Shown one piece after another: positions 1 to 11,122 of a stretch of DNA of 64,000 bases; within the stretch, counting starts at the first letter, position 1, and each line of letters starts with the position of its first letter. The DNA comes from Asparagopsis taxiformis (lineage: Eukaryota; Rhodophyta; Florideophyceae; Bonnemaisoniales; Bonnemaisoniaceae): positions 22,070-86,069 of the forward strand of contig JALQPE010001779.1 of the NCBI GenBank assembly GCA_030407315.1. Direction: 5' to 3'. A model generated the notes under the pieces. It was not told the origin of the DNA. It worked only from the letters and a program-made list of their open reading frames with translations, and searched no databases. The position numbers and the translations under genes are program-made.

Positions 1-465
1 ACCAGGGTGGCGCAAAGCAGAAGTTGGTTGTTTAAAACAAAGTGTCAGCGAGTGGTAGCACTTCGGTGGCTGTTTCCTTTCCACCCCTGTCCGAACCTTT
101 ACAAGTTAACTATATCGACTGTTAGCTCAATAATCAATGTAATACTAAAGTAATACTCAAAATATTGTTTCCATGCAATTTATTGGGCCCCGTAACATCT
201 CTAAACGTATCTTTGTAGTCCAATCGTATGCATCCGACATTCACTTCTAGAACGATTATTCACATCAAATTTTATGCTGCAATCAGTTCATGGCAGACAT
301 CATCCACACTGACGTGTCAATTTTGTCAATTGTCCATTCTATTTCTACACCAGCTAAACATCTCTTCTCGACCTTTCCAATCCTCCTAGTATATACTACT
401 CTTTAGCAGAAGGTAACGGTTAGGCTTTCACTAATACAACAATTCTATTCCATAGCTATCCCAAC
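1..465. other. left flank, no gene seen
   Basis: No open frame of note and no recognised repeat. The stretch ends in the presumed 5' region of the interrupted gene that starts at 466; a TATA-like run (tatatac) lies near 390, about 75 bases before that ATG. Promoter assignment is inference only. Confidence 0.3.
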
Positions 466-582
466 ATGCTTCCTCTCGCTCCAAACGACGTTATAGAAGT
501 TCAATGGGAACTTCGGCCGTTTGGGAGGAAACGAAAAATTGTCTGGTGGTCTGCAATCGTCAAGGAAATTACTCAGGTCAAG
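466..582 (+). pseudogene. 5' part of a gene interrupted by the long-TIR element
   Basis: An ATG at 466 opens 39 codons that stop being coding exactly at the element border. The peptide (VIEVQWE near residue 10, then a basic run, then IVWWSAIV) resembles the first strands of a Tudor/chromo-type beta-barrel; this is a weak motif call. The frame reaches AAG at 580-582 and resumes at ACT 11123 on the far side of the element, in the same frame, if one CAAG is removed. This shows the element landed inside a coding exon. The gene's job is unknown. Confidence 0.6.
579..582. repeat. target-site duplication CAAG, left copy
   Basis: CAAG directly precedes the left inverted repeat and recurs at 11119-11122 directly after the right one. 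With these 4 bp set aside, the arms pair base for base (583 with 11118). A 5-bp reading (TCAAG) would make the arms unequal by one base, so 4 bp is preferred. Confidence 0.7.
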
Positions 583-2555
583 AACACGACTTCCGAGCTA
601 ATGAGAATAATTTCCTAAATTGAGTATCAATAAAATTTATATTTTTAGCTCAGTCAGGGGCATCAAGCGCTACTTCTGAGCTCCTCTACTACGCTACTTC
701 TAGCAAAACGAGTCCTTAACCCTTTTAACGGAAGAAAACAGATCGCGTTGGAACGTCCAAAATCTATGCATTCTTCCACTGAGATGTGAAGAGCATGACG
801 ATCAAGAATGTTAATAATTTAAATAATTCTCTGTTCTGTAGAATGTACATGTGCTGCTTGTGTCACAGGGTTAATCAATGCCTCTGACACCAGCATTTGA
901 GGCCCATTGGCCCCGCCGTTGTTTCGAAACGGTGTCTGGGATAATATTGGAAGATAGGTAAATCTCAACTCATGAGTGATATCATTTACTCTATTACGTT
1001 ATTATTCTGTCAGCCAATGGGTGCAGAACAGGATGGTGCACTTTAACGTGGATCTTTCCACGTTTTTTCAAATAATTTCTGATTCTTCGTCCATTGCAAC
1101 CAGATCATCCGCGAAATTAGATCATCAATCCCTGGACTTCAGGGCACAGTGAGAACAACTGCCAATACATATCATCTACGCTGTACTGAGTATCGAACAC
1201 TGAACACCAGCGAAACTAAGTGAAGACGGCGTGCGTTGCTCGTAAGCTTGCTAGTCGATATTTCAGCACTTTTTTGATGCAGTCAATACTACGCTGAAAT
1301 CATCCAGCGAGCCAAATGGAATCGAAGCAAATTCAGCCCTGCCGTGTCGCTTGCTTCAAGATATGTAAGTTGCGAGTTATATCCATTTTCGCCCTTACAA
1401 GCCTTCAATCGTATTTACCATGGAATACACCCATTGATGAACACCTAGTTCTTCCCTCTTACGGATTTGCTCTGCACCGTGCCCATTCTTCAGTCACCAG
1501 TACTTTGCATTCATGGTTTCCAATTTCATGCCATGTATCAAGTGGCTTTCGAAACATATCGGTTATCAGGGATACACGTGCACGAGACGCGTCTGGTGCT
1601 ATTATACATAAGTGCACCTAGGATTAATAGAACTGAAGTCAGGTCACTGTGCTACTCCGCGAAAAAATGACAAAGTAACTGTGACTACCAATAGCGTATG
1701 ACTGAAATTCTTCTAGTCCCTACGGAGGCTTCAGAACATTGCTGGTATCATCTGAACGCAATTTTCACCTTAATGCGTGCTAAATCTGAGATTCCCAGCC
1801 GTTGTGTATTTCCACCAGATTGTCAGCGATTGAGCTGCACAAATCTGGGTACGGGAGGATCCTCAATGCTGCAGATTGCGAAATATAGATGAAGGCTGTC
1901 ACATATGATGACCATATGCGCTTTGTACAGGGAGATAGAGAAATAATGTCATGTATGTCAATTTATTATGTGCGGAATCACAATTCTATGAACCCTCTAT
2001 CATTCCCTGAGAAGTTCAATCAACAGGCTATTGGAATCATTCACAAACTGATGAGTACATAACACCATCACTATTCCATCACAATCTACAGTGTTGCAGA
2101 GTTCGTAACTAACTCCTATTCATATATCACGTGCGACCGAATATAATCTGTCCTCCAAAGTGAAGTAAGAGAGCACTATCCGCTTCTCAGAAGTTCAGGT
2201 ACACACTACGTGGCTGAAGGAGTGAGGGAGGATAGGATACTGGCCAATGAACAGACGGATGAAGGGAGCAAATGGGGTGGCTGTAGTAGACGTTGAACTT
2301 TGGATTTTGAAATGCTCGACTCGACTGCACTCTGAGCTTACCATTACTGCTCCAAGCTAGATCTAATTTTCTTCTGAACGTCTACTGGAATCCTCTTGTC
2401 CTTTGTGAGGCGTGAAAATCTGGCTAGAACTGTGTTAACAGAAACATTGTCAGTCCAGATGTTCCTTTCGGCTTGATAACCACTTACAAATGAGGCAGTG
2501 TACTTAGCCCTGAATATATCCTGAGCGAAGGCTGACCCAGCCCCACTCCTCCTAG
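583..2555. repeat. left terminal inverted repeat arm (1,973 bp)
   Basis: Reverse complement of 9146-11118. Short ORFs in the two arms translate identically (for example 101, 67 and 64 codons), so the arms are almost the same. The inner edge falls at CCTAG (2551-2555), after which the left side diverges at once. Apart from the copied tail of the DUF7869-like gene (2344-2555) I see no convincing coding sequence in the arm. Confidence 0.85.
2344..2555 (-). pseudogene. duplicated 3' end of the DUF7869-like gene
   Basis: These 212 bp, read on the minus strand, encode the last ~70 residues (from GAGSAFAQDIF to the terminal SSLEQ and stop) of the plus-strand gene that ends at 9357. Upstream of 2555 the frame enters unrelated sequence. 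The fragment exists because the arm copy includes the gene's tail. It implies that the left arm was copied from the right, not the reverse. Confidence 0.85.
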
Positions 2556-2768
2556 AGACTGAAGTAGCCGGATAGAAAAGTGAAGGGTTTGCTCGTGAGT
2601 TCATTTGCATAACATATGAATAACTACAGATCAGCAGCTCTAAATTAGATAACAATATCTACAGTTCCGCAGAACTGCTCGCCGCAGCCTGGCAGTTGGA
2701 GGACAGGAGAGAAAGTTGGTAGTTGAAAATTTTGCGTGGAAGTTGTTTTTGTGCTGAGAGAGAGGTTT

Positions 2769-5522
2769 TCACTGACTCAAGGAGACTGTTGGTTTTTCTA
2801 AGGGACCGATGGGAGCTTCATCGCTACCGGTGAAGGCTGCACTTTTTCCGGTGGATTGGTCCGGTAGAATTGGACCATGGAAATCGTCTTCGCCTTCAGA
2901 TTCTTGTGAAGATCCACAATCCTCAGAGAGATTCTGTATTCCTCTCTTTTGCCCTCTCACAGCTGTTTCTATTATTGACAGAACAGTAGATATTCCTCGG
3001 GATCTTGTTGTTATTTCGCTTCGAACACTGGATCTTTGTTCTGATTGAGCTCTTGAAGCAATTCTATCAAGGCGTTCGAGAGCAAGCTTGTAACACTTTG
3101 GGTCCTTCTCTACGACGACACACTTGCGACCAGTTGCAATACAAGCGATGGCAGTCGTCATAGTTCCTGCGAATCCATCAAATACAAGTCCTCCGGGTGG
3201 ACAGAAAGTACAAAGTATCTCGGCAAGAGCAGCACTGTTTTTCTCCTCCACTCGAACTGGACTCCTCCCGACACACAATTTCCTCTGTCTACCTACTTTG
3301 TCAAGAACAGCAAATTTTCGGGTGTGTGAACATGGAATTAGACTATATGGCGTTTTGAGATCAGCACCAAATTTTTCGTCATGGGGAGGAAGGTATCCCA
3401 TACATGCAGGCTCGGCACAGTTCTGTGGGACGAGGAAGCTTTTGTTTCTTACCTGTTGAGAAGAATCCTTCACAAGCAAGTATGGGTAGTTCCATACGGC
3501 AAGGCCCGCTGCTTTTAGGGCATCCCACCATTTAGATAGCAATGCAAACGAAGTAAAGATCAGAAAATAACCGCCTGGCTTCAGGCTTCTTCTGCAGAAC
3601 CTGCAAAACCGAGCAATGGCCTCTTCGTCTATGAAATCGTTATAGAACCGACCGGTATTTGACAAGTTACTCCCTTGAAGTGCATAAGGAGGGTCTGATA
3701 AGATGAAGTCAAAGAGATCTTGCTGCTCTCTATCCGATGAGCCGTATATGGATTGATCATATTGTTCCCAAGTCATATCATATATATAATGATTATAATG
3801 GGAAACGCCAAATTTCTTGAGTGCGCTCACATTACTTGGGTTATCATTTTCTTCTGATCCAGTACAATCCTTCACTTGAGACGACATAGCTGCACCCTCC
3901 TCAGAGATTGAGACAATCGGGATGAAAGGTGACCCATTAGCTTCCTCAGTTGGGTTGCTGGAAACTTGATTATAGTCCACTCCTGCATTTGAAGAAGAAT
4001 GGTTTTCTGGGGTAGAATTCTTCCCTGAACCGTCTCTGTTCTTCTCAATTTTCTCGAGATCATCTGCATCATCCTCTCTTCCTTTTGATTCCGTTTGAAA
4101 GGACGGAGATTTATCAATACCTGTTTGAGGAGAGGAACTGAGTGCATTACTTTCTGCGTCAGTTTCCTCTCGAACAAATATGCCCTTAAAACGAGCCAAG
4201 TCCATTCCTGAAGTACTCGGGAAGTGTTGCTTGTATAAGTCCCAGAGAGGTTCTAGAATGTCCTGTGGATTGTTCATGTTGTTCTCTACATGCTCATCCA
4301 ACCTGTTTGTCTGAAGAAGATTCAAACGGGCTGTTTCAAGTTCAGGAGGCCATTTTTTTCCTTTCCCTCCCAGAAATAGCTCGAACTTTTCTGCTTCTAG
4401 TCTAGCCGCTACAGCAGCTTTAAACTCCTTCTCGATAACTTTGTACGAGACAGGTTTGTAATAGTTCAGAGAAGCGTGATATCTTGCTCTTCGCAGCGCA
4501 TGAATTGCGTCCGTAGTATTCTTACAGCACATGAAAGATGTCGCTTGTTTGAGACTAGACGATGAAAATATGTTTCGATAAATTCGACAATCTGGAGTGC
4601 TTCCATTTCGAGGTGACTTCTGATGGAATCCAGAAGCGATCTCGGGATGTTCAGAGTTGACGATCGCTCCAATTTCTTCTAAAACCTCGTTAGGAAGTCG
4701 CAGAGCTGTCCTTGCCAGCTGAACTGTAGTCGCGCTCGACCACTTCTTTCCACCTGCAACCTTTCCTGCAACCTCCACAGCAGACGGCATTTGACCAGTA
4801 CATGCTTCTATCTCTTTAGCCTCATCCTTAAATGCGCACAGAGTGTCATAGAAAGTGCAGGCCACAACGTAGTCATTCTTTTGCTTTTCGTTTGCATTGC
4901 GGGCATATGCCCTGAGGATTGACTTAGAAGCCGACTGTATAACCATCACAGTCCACTGGAAACCTGCCCATCTATTCGGTGTGTCCTTCATCAATTCACT
5001 GATGGCCATATGACGGTGGGCACCGTCAATGATACCATACCAGACATCATGTTTCTTCACCATCTCCTCAGCTTTCTTCCTTGCCTCGTTTACACTTAAT
5101 CCATCAGCTAAGAAATTGCTTTCTAAGAAAGAATATGGAAACGATTCATAGACACCTTCTAGCCGGACAACAGATGGGAGACAACCTCCGGATGTGATTC
5201 CTTTTGTCATTCCATCATCTTCAAAGTGACCTGAGAAAGATTCCTTCAAACGTGAAACACCAGAAGGAGAAATGCTTCGAACCTTCGAGAATGGAATACA
5301 TACATCAGGATCAAGCTTCATAATCTCTGCACCTTCTAGAAGATCACGAAACGCCTCTGTAACCCCTTCAAATCCGTCGGCAATTGATTCAGAGTTATCT
5401 TGGAGTGATTGTGTGGGATAACCTCTCCCAGAAGGGACACTAGCTTCAACAGGTGATACTTTCCTGGATTCTCGCGTCAATCTTGATTTTGAATATGACT
5501 TCTTGGGACGTTTAGTTCCCAT
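2769..5522 (-). CDS. ParB-like domain / beta-class DNA methyltransferase fusion
   Basis: 917 residues from the ATG at 5522 (an upstream in-frame TTG at 5528 is not a plausible eukaryotic start). Residues ~70-235 look like a ParB/sulfiredoxin-fold domain: a hydrophobic strand near 70-80, then GIIDGAHRHMA at ~163-173, the place of the ParB GxxR box. Residues ~450-570 are acidic, Ser-rich linker. The C-terminal third is an N6-adenine/N4-cytosine methyltransferase: catalytic DPPY at ~610-613, KPGGYF at ~648, and the AdoMet-binding DGFAGT at ~782-787. The order catalytic-then-AdoMet motif is that of the beta class (PF01555-like). Both key motifs are intact and the frame is open, so activity is plausible. 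It should methylate DNA in the nucleus, but the target base and site are unknown. It is divergent from the DUF7869-like gene, sharing the 1.5-kb gap at 5523-7013. Whether it acts in transposition, in silencing escape or on the host is inference. Confidence 0.85.
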   Translation of the reverse strand: MGTKRPKKSYSKSRLTRESRKVSPVEASVPSGRGYPTQSLQDNSESIADGFEGVTEAFRDLLEGAEIMKLDPDVCIPFSKVRSISPSGVSRLKESFSGHFEDDGMTKGITSGGCLPSVVRLEGVYESFPYSFLESNFLADGLSVNEARKKAEEMVKKHDVWYGIIDGAHRHMAISELMKDTPNRWAGFQWTVMVIQSASKSILRAYARNANEKQKNDYVVACTFYDTLCAFKDEAKEIEACTGQMPSAVEVAGKVAGGKKWSSATTVQLARTALRLPNEVLEEIGAIVNSEHPEIASGFHQKSPRNGSTPDCRIYRNIFSSSSLKQATSFMCCKNTTDAIHALRRARYHASLNYYKPVSYKVIEKEFKAAVAARLEAEKFELFLGGKGKKWPPELETARLNLLQTNRLDEHVENNMNNPQDILEPLWDLYKQHFPSTSGMDLARFKGIFVREETDAESNALSSSPQTGIDKSPSFQTESKGREDDADDLEKIEKNRDGSGKNSTPENHSSSNAGVDYNQVSSNPTEEANGSPFIPIVSISEEGAAMSSQVKDCTGSEENDNPSNVSALKKFGVSHYNHYIYDMTWEQYDQSIYGSSDREQQDLFDFILSDPPYALQGSNLSNTGRFYNDFIDEEAIARFCRFCRRSLKPGGYFLIFTSFALLSKWWDALKAAGLAVWNYPYLLVKDSSQQVRNKSFLVPQNCAEPACMGYLPPHDEKFGADLKTPYSLIPCSHTRKFAVLDKVGRQRKLCVGRSPVRVEEKNSAALAEILCTFCPPGGLVFDGFAGTMTTAIACIATGRKCVVVEKDPKCYKLALERLDRIASRAQSEQRSSVRSEITTRSRGISTVLSIIETAVRGQKRGIQNLSEDCGSSQESEGEDDFHGPILPDQSTGKSAAFTGSDEAPIGPLEKPTVSLSQ

Positions 5523-7013
5523 TTTCAAGAGGAACAGAGTTTGACCAGACTAGTCGCTCCTGGGCTTTGGTAATTCCCGCAAAGTAGTGACTGAAGATAT
5601 CATTTAAAGGAAAGCAAGCGAGGGTTTCGTTTCGACCTACTTTGCACTGGTTATATTTTACGGACACAAAGCTGGTATATGTTTCCGCATCGTCCTGCAA
5701 CCAAATGAAATAGGTGCTTCACGGACATGATGCTTAGTGATCGAGGTCTACTATGATTTCCTAGAGACAGGAGCTCACACAACTCCTACTCTCATTTCTG
5801 GTCAACCGCAACTTTTTTTAAATCCGTTCATGATGTATTGTCACTGTCATTGAACTTATTATGTTGACCAATGAGCTCGAGCATATCTGGCGGATAAAAT
5901 TTCCAGATATACACATGCTCTACCGTGTAATGAAATTCTATCCCTGTAGAACGCTCTTATGACTTGGAAAATGGTTTTGAAGCCAAAATGATAACACGTA
6001 TTGTAAAATGAAGGCCTGTTTGGTGAACACGTCATCTTGAAATGTACAGTGAGTGGTACAGGCCAAAATTACGTCTTTTCAGCACATCCTGCCAGATGGC
6101 ATGTTATACACACATATCTTTTCTCGTTTTCCGCTTCGACAGCCCTTGAAAGAATAGTATCCTGACATTTACGTTACGGTGAGTTGATGATACTGCTTCG
6201 CTCCGAAAAACTGTTTTAGTTCTGGTTTGATGAGAGAGTTGTAGAGAAGTGTAATTTCCTCCCAGCTGTTGACTGATATAATTGCCAGTTTCTCTGCTTA
6301 GGTAGGAGAGCCTTATTCAGTCCAGAACTCTTGGGGACGAAAGGGGTTTCGAATGCCACTACATCCCTGGATATCATAATCATCCTCTCTACGTCTCTGT
6401 AGACTTCAAGGAGGACATGTGAGGACGTTGAATGTGATCTATGATCACTGCGGTACGATTCGTACCGTTAAATGGTGGTCCTCCAGCGAGCCTCAACAAT
6501 ATCAATATCATTGAAAAGCTTTCATAACATCTCTTTCGAAACACATATATCCATAGGAATCTGATCCTATCTGTTACGAGAGCTGTTTAGAAAAAGTTTT
6601 ACTCAAAATTTTTGTAAATCAGAAAAGCACCAAGTGACATAGGATCTCTCCAGCTATGGGTACAATATCAGTATCATCATACAGCTTTTCAAATTACTGA
6701 GTGGAACAAGCTATCCAAGCAGTCACTTGACAGTTTGTGCCCTTCTGGCCAATTTCAAAGAGACACATCATAGATGATATCATATCATTGATATGTGCAC
6801 GTCTGACGTATGTCCTAACAGCGAAACATGACTCCGATTCATATCTGAGTCAGACCTTTTCCGAGACGTTTCTGTAGAACTCCCAGAGTAAAGTGCAGGA
6901 GTGGGCATAGTGAAGCTGTATATGCTTCCAGTGCTGCGGAATGTAAGCAGAGCTCACATGACAGGAATGCTGCTCACAGGAGACACTCTGTTGATTCTGA
7001 GCCCTTGCTCGAT
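5523..7013. promoter_or_regulatory. shared divergent intergenic region with small palindromes
   Basis: 1.5 kb with no convincing gene, between two divergent genes, so it should hold both promoters. Visible dyads: GTGATC-tat-GATCAC at 6434-6448 followed directly by CGGTACG-att-CGTACCG at 6451-6467, and ATGATATCAT at 6774-6783. The adjacency of the first two suggests a protein-binding site, but this is inference. A 62-codon minus-strand frame at 5512-5700 lacks an ATG and is not called. Confidence 0.4.
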
Positions 7014-9357
7014 ATGGAATCTATTCCGATTTTCGGACTGAATATGGATGATGCCGAAGCCGCCCTATTATGTTCAAAATGTAATGATGAGCATCTCTGT
7101 GAGGAGACCAATGGAATTATGGATCGTTGTCACCGAGGTAGAATTGCCATTGGGGAGCTTTGCCAACATCTCACAGTTCCAAAAAAGAGGAAGTACGTTC
7201 ATGTATCGCGAAACAAACGGAAAGATGAAGCCAAGTCAGACCTCAAGAAGAGAAGGGAAGAAATGGCGAAAGTAAGTGACATGAAAACTGTTTCTTGTTC
7301 TAAAGATGGGTGCTTCAAGAATGTTGAGCAGAGCTACCTTCACGCCCAGAAGTTGCGCATACTTCAAATGGATTGTATTGGCAGGAAATCTGCACTCACC
7401 TCTATGTTCAACGGAACAAGTTTCGAGTTCAGCTCAAGAAAAGTTTGCGTTCAATTCCTCAACAAAGCGTTTGGATTTTCAAGACAGTTGCAGGCTTCTG
7501 TTAAGCGTCTCCCAAGTGCTGGAGCCTCATCCTCTCTACTGGCAATTCCAAGAATGAGGAGAGGAAAAAGCCAGAAGATGCATGTAATGGAGTTTTTACA
7601 TCACGCTGCTGAATACAATGCAGATAAGATTCCCGACTCGAACGAAACCCATCTACCTCATCACCGAAAGCTGGATGTGTATATGGACTTTAGGAATGGT
7701 TTCCACGAGAGATCTTTAGACGGGGAAATAATACCACCAGCATCCTATTCATACTTCATTCGTGTCTGGAACATGTTTGCCAATCACATAAAGGTTCGAA
7801 AAGTGAGGCGATTTTCGAAATGCGACGAGTGCGAGTTCTTACGTTCTGAGCTGGAAAAAGCTGGAGCAAACGAGCTTCGATCCGCTCCCGTTCTTCAGCG
7901 ATACCGAGAGCACCACGATTTCATTGCCAGCGAGAGACTGGTATACTATTCAACAAGAACACGGGCAAGAAACAATCCTTCTAAAATTCTCTCTGTCATT
8001 ATTGATGGAGCAGATCAAAGCGCATTCGGGCTTCCACACTTTGTGGTCAACACTAAAGCAGAAAAAGGTCACTCTATCAGAGTAAGAATGATTGGAGTTC
8101 TCGAACATGGTTCTGTAAACAAAGCGTCACTTTTCCTCATGACAGAAGAATTCGAAAGCGGCGCGAATCATGTGATCGAAGCCATACACCGATTTTTATC
8201 GGATCGAGCCTCAGTAGGATTCTTACCTGATACGTTCCATATCCAGATGGATAACTGCACTCGAGAAAATAAGAATCGGTTTACGCTTTCTTATCTAGAG
8301 TATTTGGTTATGATGGGAGTCTTTCTAGAGGTTAATGCATCGTTTTTACCAGTCGGTCACACGCACGAAGACATCGATCAGATGTTCTCGAGAACTGCAA
8401 TACACCTCCGGCACAGGAATGCGATTTACGATGGAGGAACTCGCTGCAGAGCTGAGAAACGCGTACAAACCAAAACCGAAAGTATCTCTGATGAGGCACG
8501 TAGCAAATTTTTCTGGCCTGTTGAATGAATCAAGAAGTTTAAGGAAAAACTTGTCCTCATTCTCTGCCTTCCGTTACTTCAAATTCTCCAGGAGACCGGC
8601 AGTTTCTGGGAGTGGTCCATTCCCCTTCTCCACTTAAGTGGCGGTAAAGGTGAATCACAGTCAGTCTTGGGAGTTATTCTCCCCCTCTCGTGACAGTATT
8701 CTCACTGGATTTCTTTGCTCATGTCCGAACCTTGCTAAGACACCACCAACACTTGTTCGATCTCCCCCAAACTTCCATGAAGTTACGAAACGTATTCATT
8801 CAGTAGAGAGAATGGTTTCCAATCACTCCAAACTTACAAGTCTCATCTCTCTCAGAGATCAGATCTATAGGGATAGAGAGGAAGCAATTCACTGGGATCT
8901 CGAAAACTGTCCAGAGTTGAACGGCCGCCACAGAGAGGATCGGCTCAATTCGAGATATGAAAGTGGAAAAAGTGAGGAGGAATCAGAACAGTTCTATGAT
9001 TATGAGTACGATGTTGGTGATTTTGTCGCTGTTAGAACAAACGATAGGAAATGTTCTTTCTGGATAGGTCAAGTCAAGGAAACTACCAGAAATGGAGAGG
9101 GACTGGTAACCCTTGTGAAACTGCATTGGTACCAGACGTACAACCCTAGGAGGGGTGGGGCTGGGTCAGCCTTCGCTCAGGATATATTCAGGGCTAAGTA
9201 CACTGCCTCATTTGTAAGTGGTTATCAAGCCGAAAGGAACATCTGGACTGACAATGTTTCTGTTAACACAGTTCTAGCCAGATTTTCACGCCTCACAAAG
9301 GACAAGAGGATTCCAGTAGACGTTCAGAAGAAAATTAGATCTAGCTTGGAGCAGTAA
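7014..9357 (+). pseudogene. DUF7869-like transposon protein, frameshifted
   Basis: The frame starts at ATG 7014 (an upstream TTG at 7005 is ignored). It encodes ~505 residues to a stop at 8528. A Cys-rich patch near residue ~265 (KCDEC) precedes the typical core: an acidic VIIDGADQSA-like strand near residue ~325, QMDNC near ~410 and GHTHEDID at 448-455, hallmarks of DUF7869-type proteins found in transposons of oomycetes and algae. Coding similarity then jumps by one frame at GATTTACG (8423-8430): one extra T separates RNAI from TMEELAAELRNAY. In the new frame there is a TAA at 8635-8637, after which the frame stays open to 9357 and includes a barrel-like segment (VGDFVAVRT, then FWIGQV, then LHWYQ). 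The full product would be ~780 residues. The two lesions, or unseen introns, mean this copy is probably not functional. The last 212 bp are in the inverted repeat. Confidence 0.65.
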
Positions 9358-11118
9358 TGGTAAGCTCAGAGTGCAGTCGAGTCGAGCATTTCAAAATCCA
9401 AAGTTCAACGTCTACTACAGCCACCCCATTTGCTCCCTTCATCCGTCTGTTCATTGGCCAGTATCCTATCCTCCCTCACTCCTTCAGCCACGTAGTGTGT
9501 ACCTGAACTTCTGAGAAGCGGATAGTGCTCTCTTACTTCACTTTGGAGGACAGATTATATTCGGTCGCACGTGATATATGAATAGGAGTTAGTTACGAAC
9601 TCTGCAACACTGTAGATTGTGATGGAATAGTGATGGTGTTATGTACTCATCAGTTTGTGAATGATTCCAATAGCCTGTTGATTGAACTTCTCAGGGAATG
9701 ATAGAGGGTTCATAGAATTGTGATTCCGCACATAATAAATTGACATACATGACATTATTTCTCTATCTCCCTGTACAAAGCGCATATGGTCATCATATGT
9801 GACAGCCTTCATCTATATTTCGCAATCTGCAGCATTGAGGATCCTCCCGTACCCAGATTTGTGCAGCTCAATCGCTGACAATCTGGTGGAAATACACAAC
9901 GGCTGGGAATCTCAGATTTAGCACGCATTAAGGTGAAAATTGCGTTCAGATGATACCAGCAATGTTCTGAAGCCTCCGTAGGGACTAGAAGAATTTCAGT
10001 CATACGCTATTGGTAGTCACAGTTACTTTGTCATTTTTTCGCGGAGTAGCACAGTGACCTGACTTCAGTTCTATTAATCCTAGGTGCACTTATGTATAAT
10101 AGCACCAGACGCGTCTCGTGCACGTGTATCCCTGATAACCGATATGTTTCGAAAGCCACTTGATACATGGCATGAAATTGGAAACCATGAATGCAAAGTA
10201 CTGGTGACTGAAGAATGGGCACGGTGCAGAGCAAATCCGTAAGAGGGAAGAACTAGGTGTTCATCAATGGGTGTATTCCATGGTAAATACGATTGAAGGC
10301 TTGTAAGGGCGAAAATGGATATAACTCGCAACTTACATATCTTGAAGCAAGCGACACGGCAGGGCTGAATTTGCTTCGATTCCATTTGGCTCGCTGGATG
10401 ATTTCAGCGTAGTATTGACTGCATCAAAAAAGTGCTGAAATATCGACTAGCAAGCTTACGAGCAACGCACGCCGTCTTCACTTAGTTTCGCTGGTGTTCA
10501 GTGTTCGATACTCAGTACAGCGTAGATGATATGTATTGGCAGTTGTTCTCACTGTGCCCTGAAGTCCAGGGATTGATGATCTAATTTCGCGGATGATCTG
10601 GTTGCAATGGACGAAGAATCAGAAATTATTTGAAAAAACGTGGAAAGATCCACGTTAAAGTGCACCATCCTGTTCTGCACCCATTGGCTGACAGAATAAT
10701 AACGTAATAGAGTAAATGATATCACTCATGAGTTGAGATTTACCTATCTTCCAATATTATCCCAGACACCGTTTCGAAACAACGGCGGGGCCAATGGGCC
10801 TCAAATGCTGGTGTCAGAGGCATTGATTAACCCTGTGACACAAGCAGCACATGTACATTCTACAGAACAGAGAATTATTTAAATTATTAACATTCTTGAT
10901 CGTCATGCTCTTCACATCTCAGTGGAAGAATGCATAGATTTTGGACGTTCCAACGCGATCTGTTTTCTTCCGTTAAAAGGGTTAAGGACTCGTTTTGCTA
11001 GAAGTAGCGTAGTAGAGGAGCTCAGAAGTAGCGCTTGATGCCCCTGACTGAGCTAAAAATATAAATTTTATTGATACTCAATTTAGGAAATTATTCTCAT
11101 TAGCTCGGAAGTCGTGTT
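9146..11118. repeat. right terminal inverted repeat arm (1,973 bp)
   Basis: Reverse complement of 583-2555 (paired positions sum to 11,701). It begins inside the last exon of the DUF7869-like gene and ends with GTCGTGTT followed by CAAG. The ~1.76 kb beyond 9357 holds no convincing gene. Confidence 0.85.
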
Positions 11119-11122
11119 CAAG
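11119..11122. repeat. target-site duplication CAAG, right copy
   Basis: Matches 579-582. The base pairing of the arms ends at 11118 and host codons resume at 11123. Confidence 0.7.

Larger units (their letters stand above)
583..11118. mobile_element. 10.5-kb DNA transposon with 2-kb terminal inverted repeats carrying a DNA methyltransferase
   Basis: Both ends are AACACGACTTCCGAGCT and its complement, flanked by CAAG on each side. The arms are 1,973 bp each with no net length difference. Between them lie two divergent genes: a ParB/methyltransferase fusion (minus, 2769-5522) and a DUF7869-like protein with a C-terminal extension (plus, 7014-9357) whose last 212 bp lie inside the right arm. 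Neither is a classical transposase that I can recognise; the DUF7869-like protein is the best candidate for the mobilising protein because such proteins are multicopy and transposon-linked in several eukaryotes (family knowledge, not shown here). It interrupts a coding gene. An assembly artefact producing the palindrome cannot be excluded, but the target duplication and restored frame argue against it. Confidence 0.75.

Noticed and set aside
2769..5522. Bacterial or phage contamination suggested by ParB and methyltransferase domains
   Set aside because: The gene is inside an element with eukaryotic-type neighbours and a target duplication in local DNA; no operon or ribosome binding sites.
5512..5700. 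62-codon minus-strand ORF just upstream of the methyltransferase gene
   Set aside because: Starts with TTG, no domain, out of frame with the methyltransferase.
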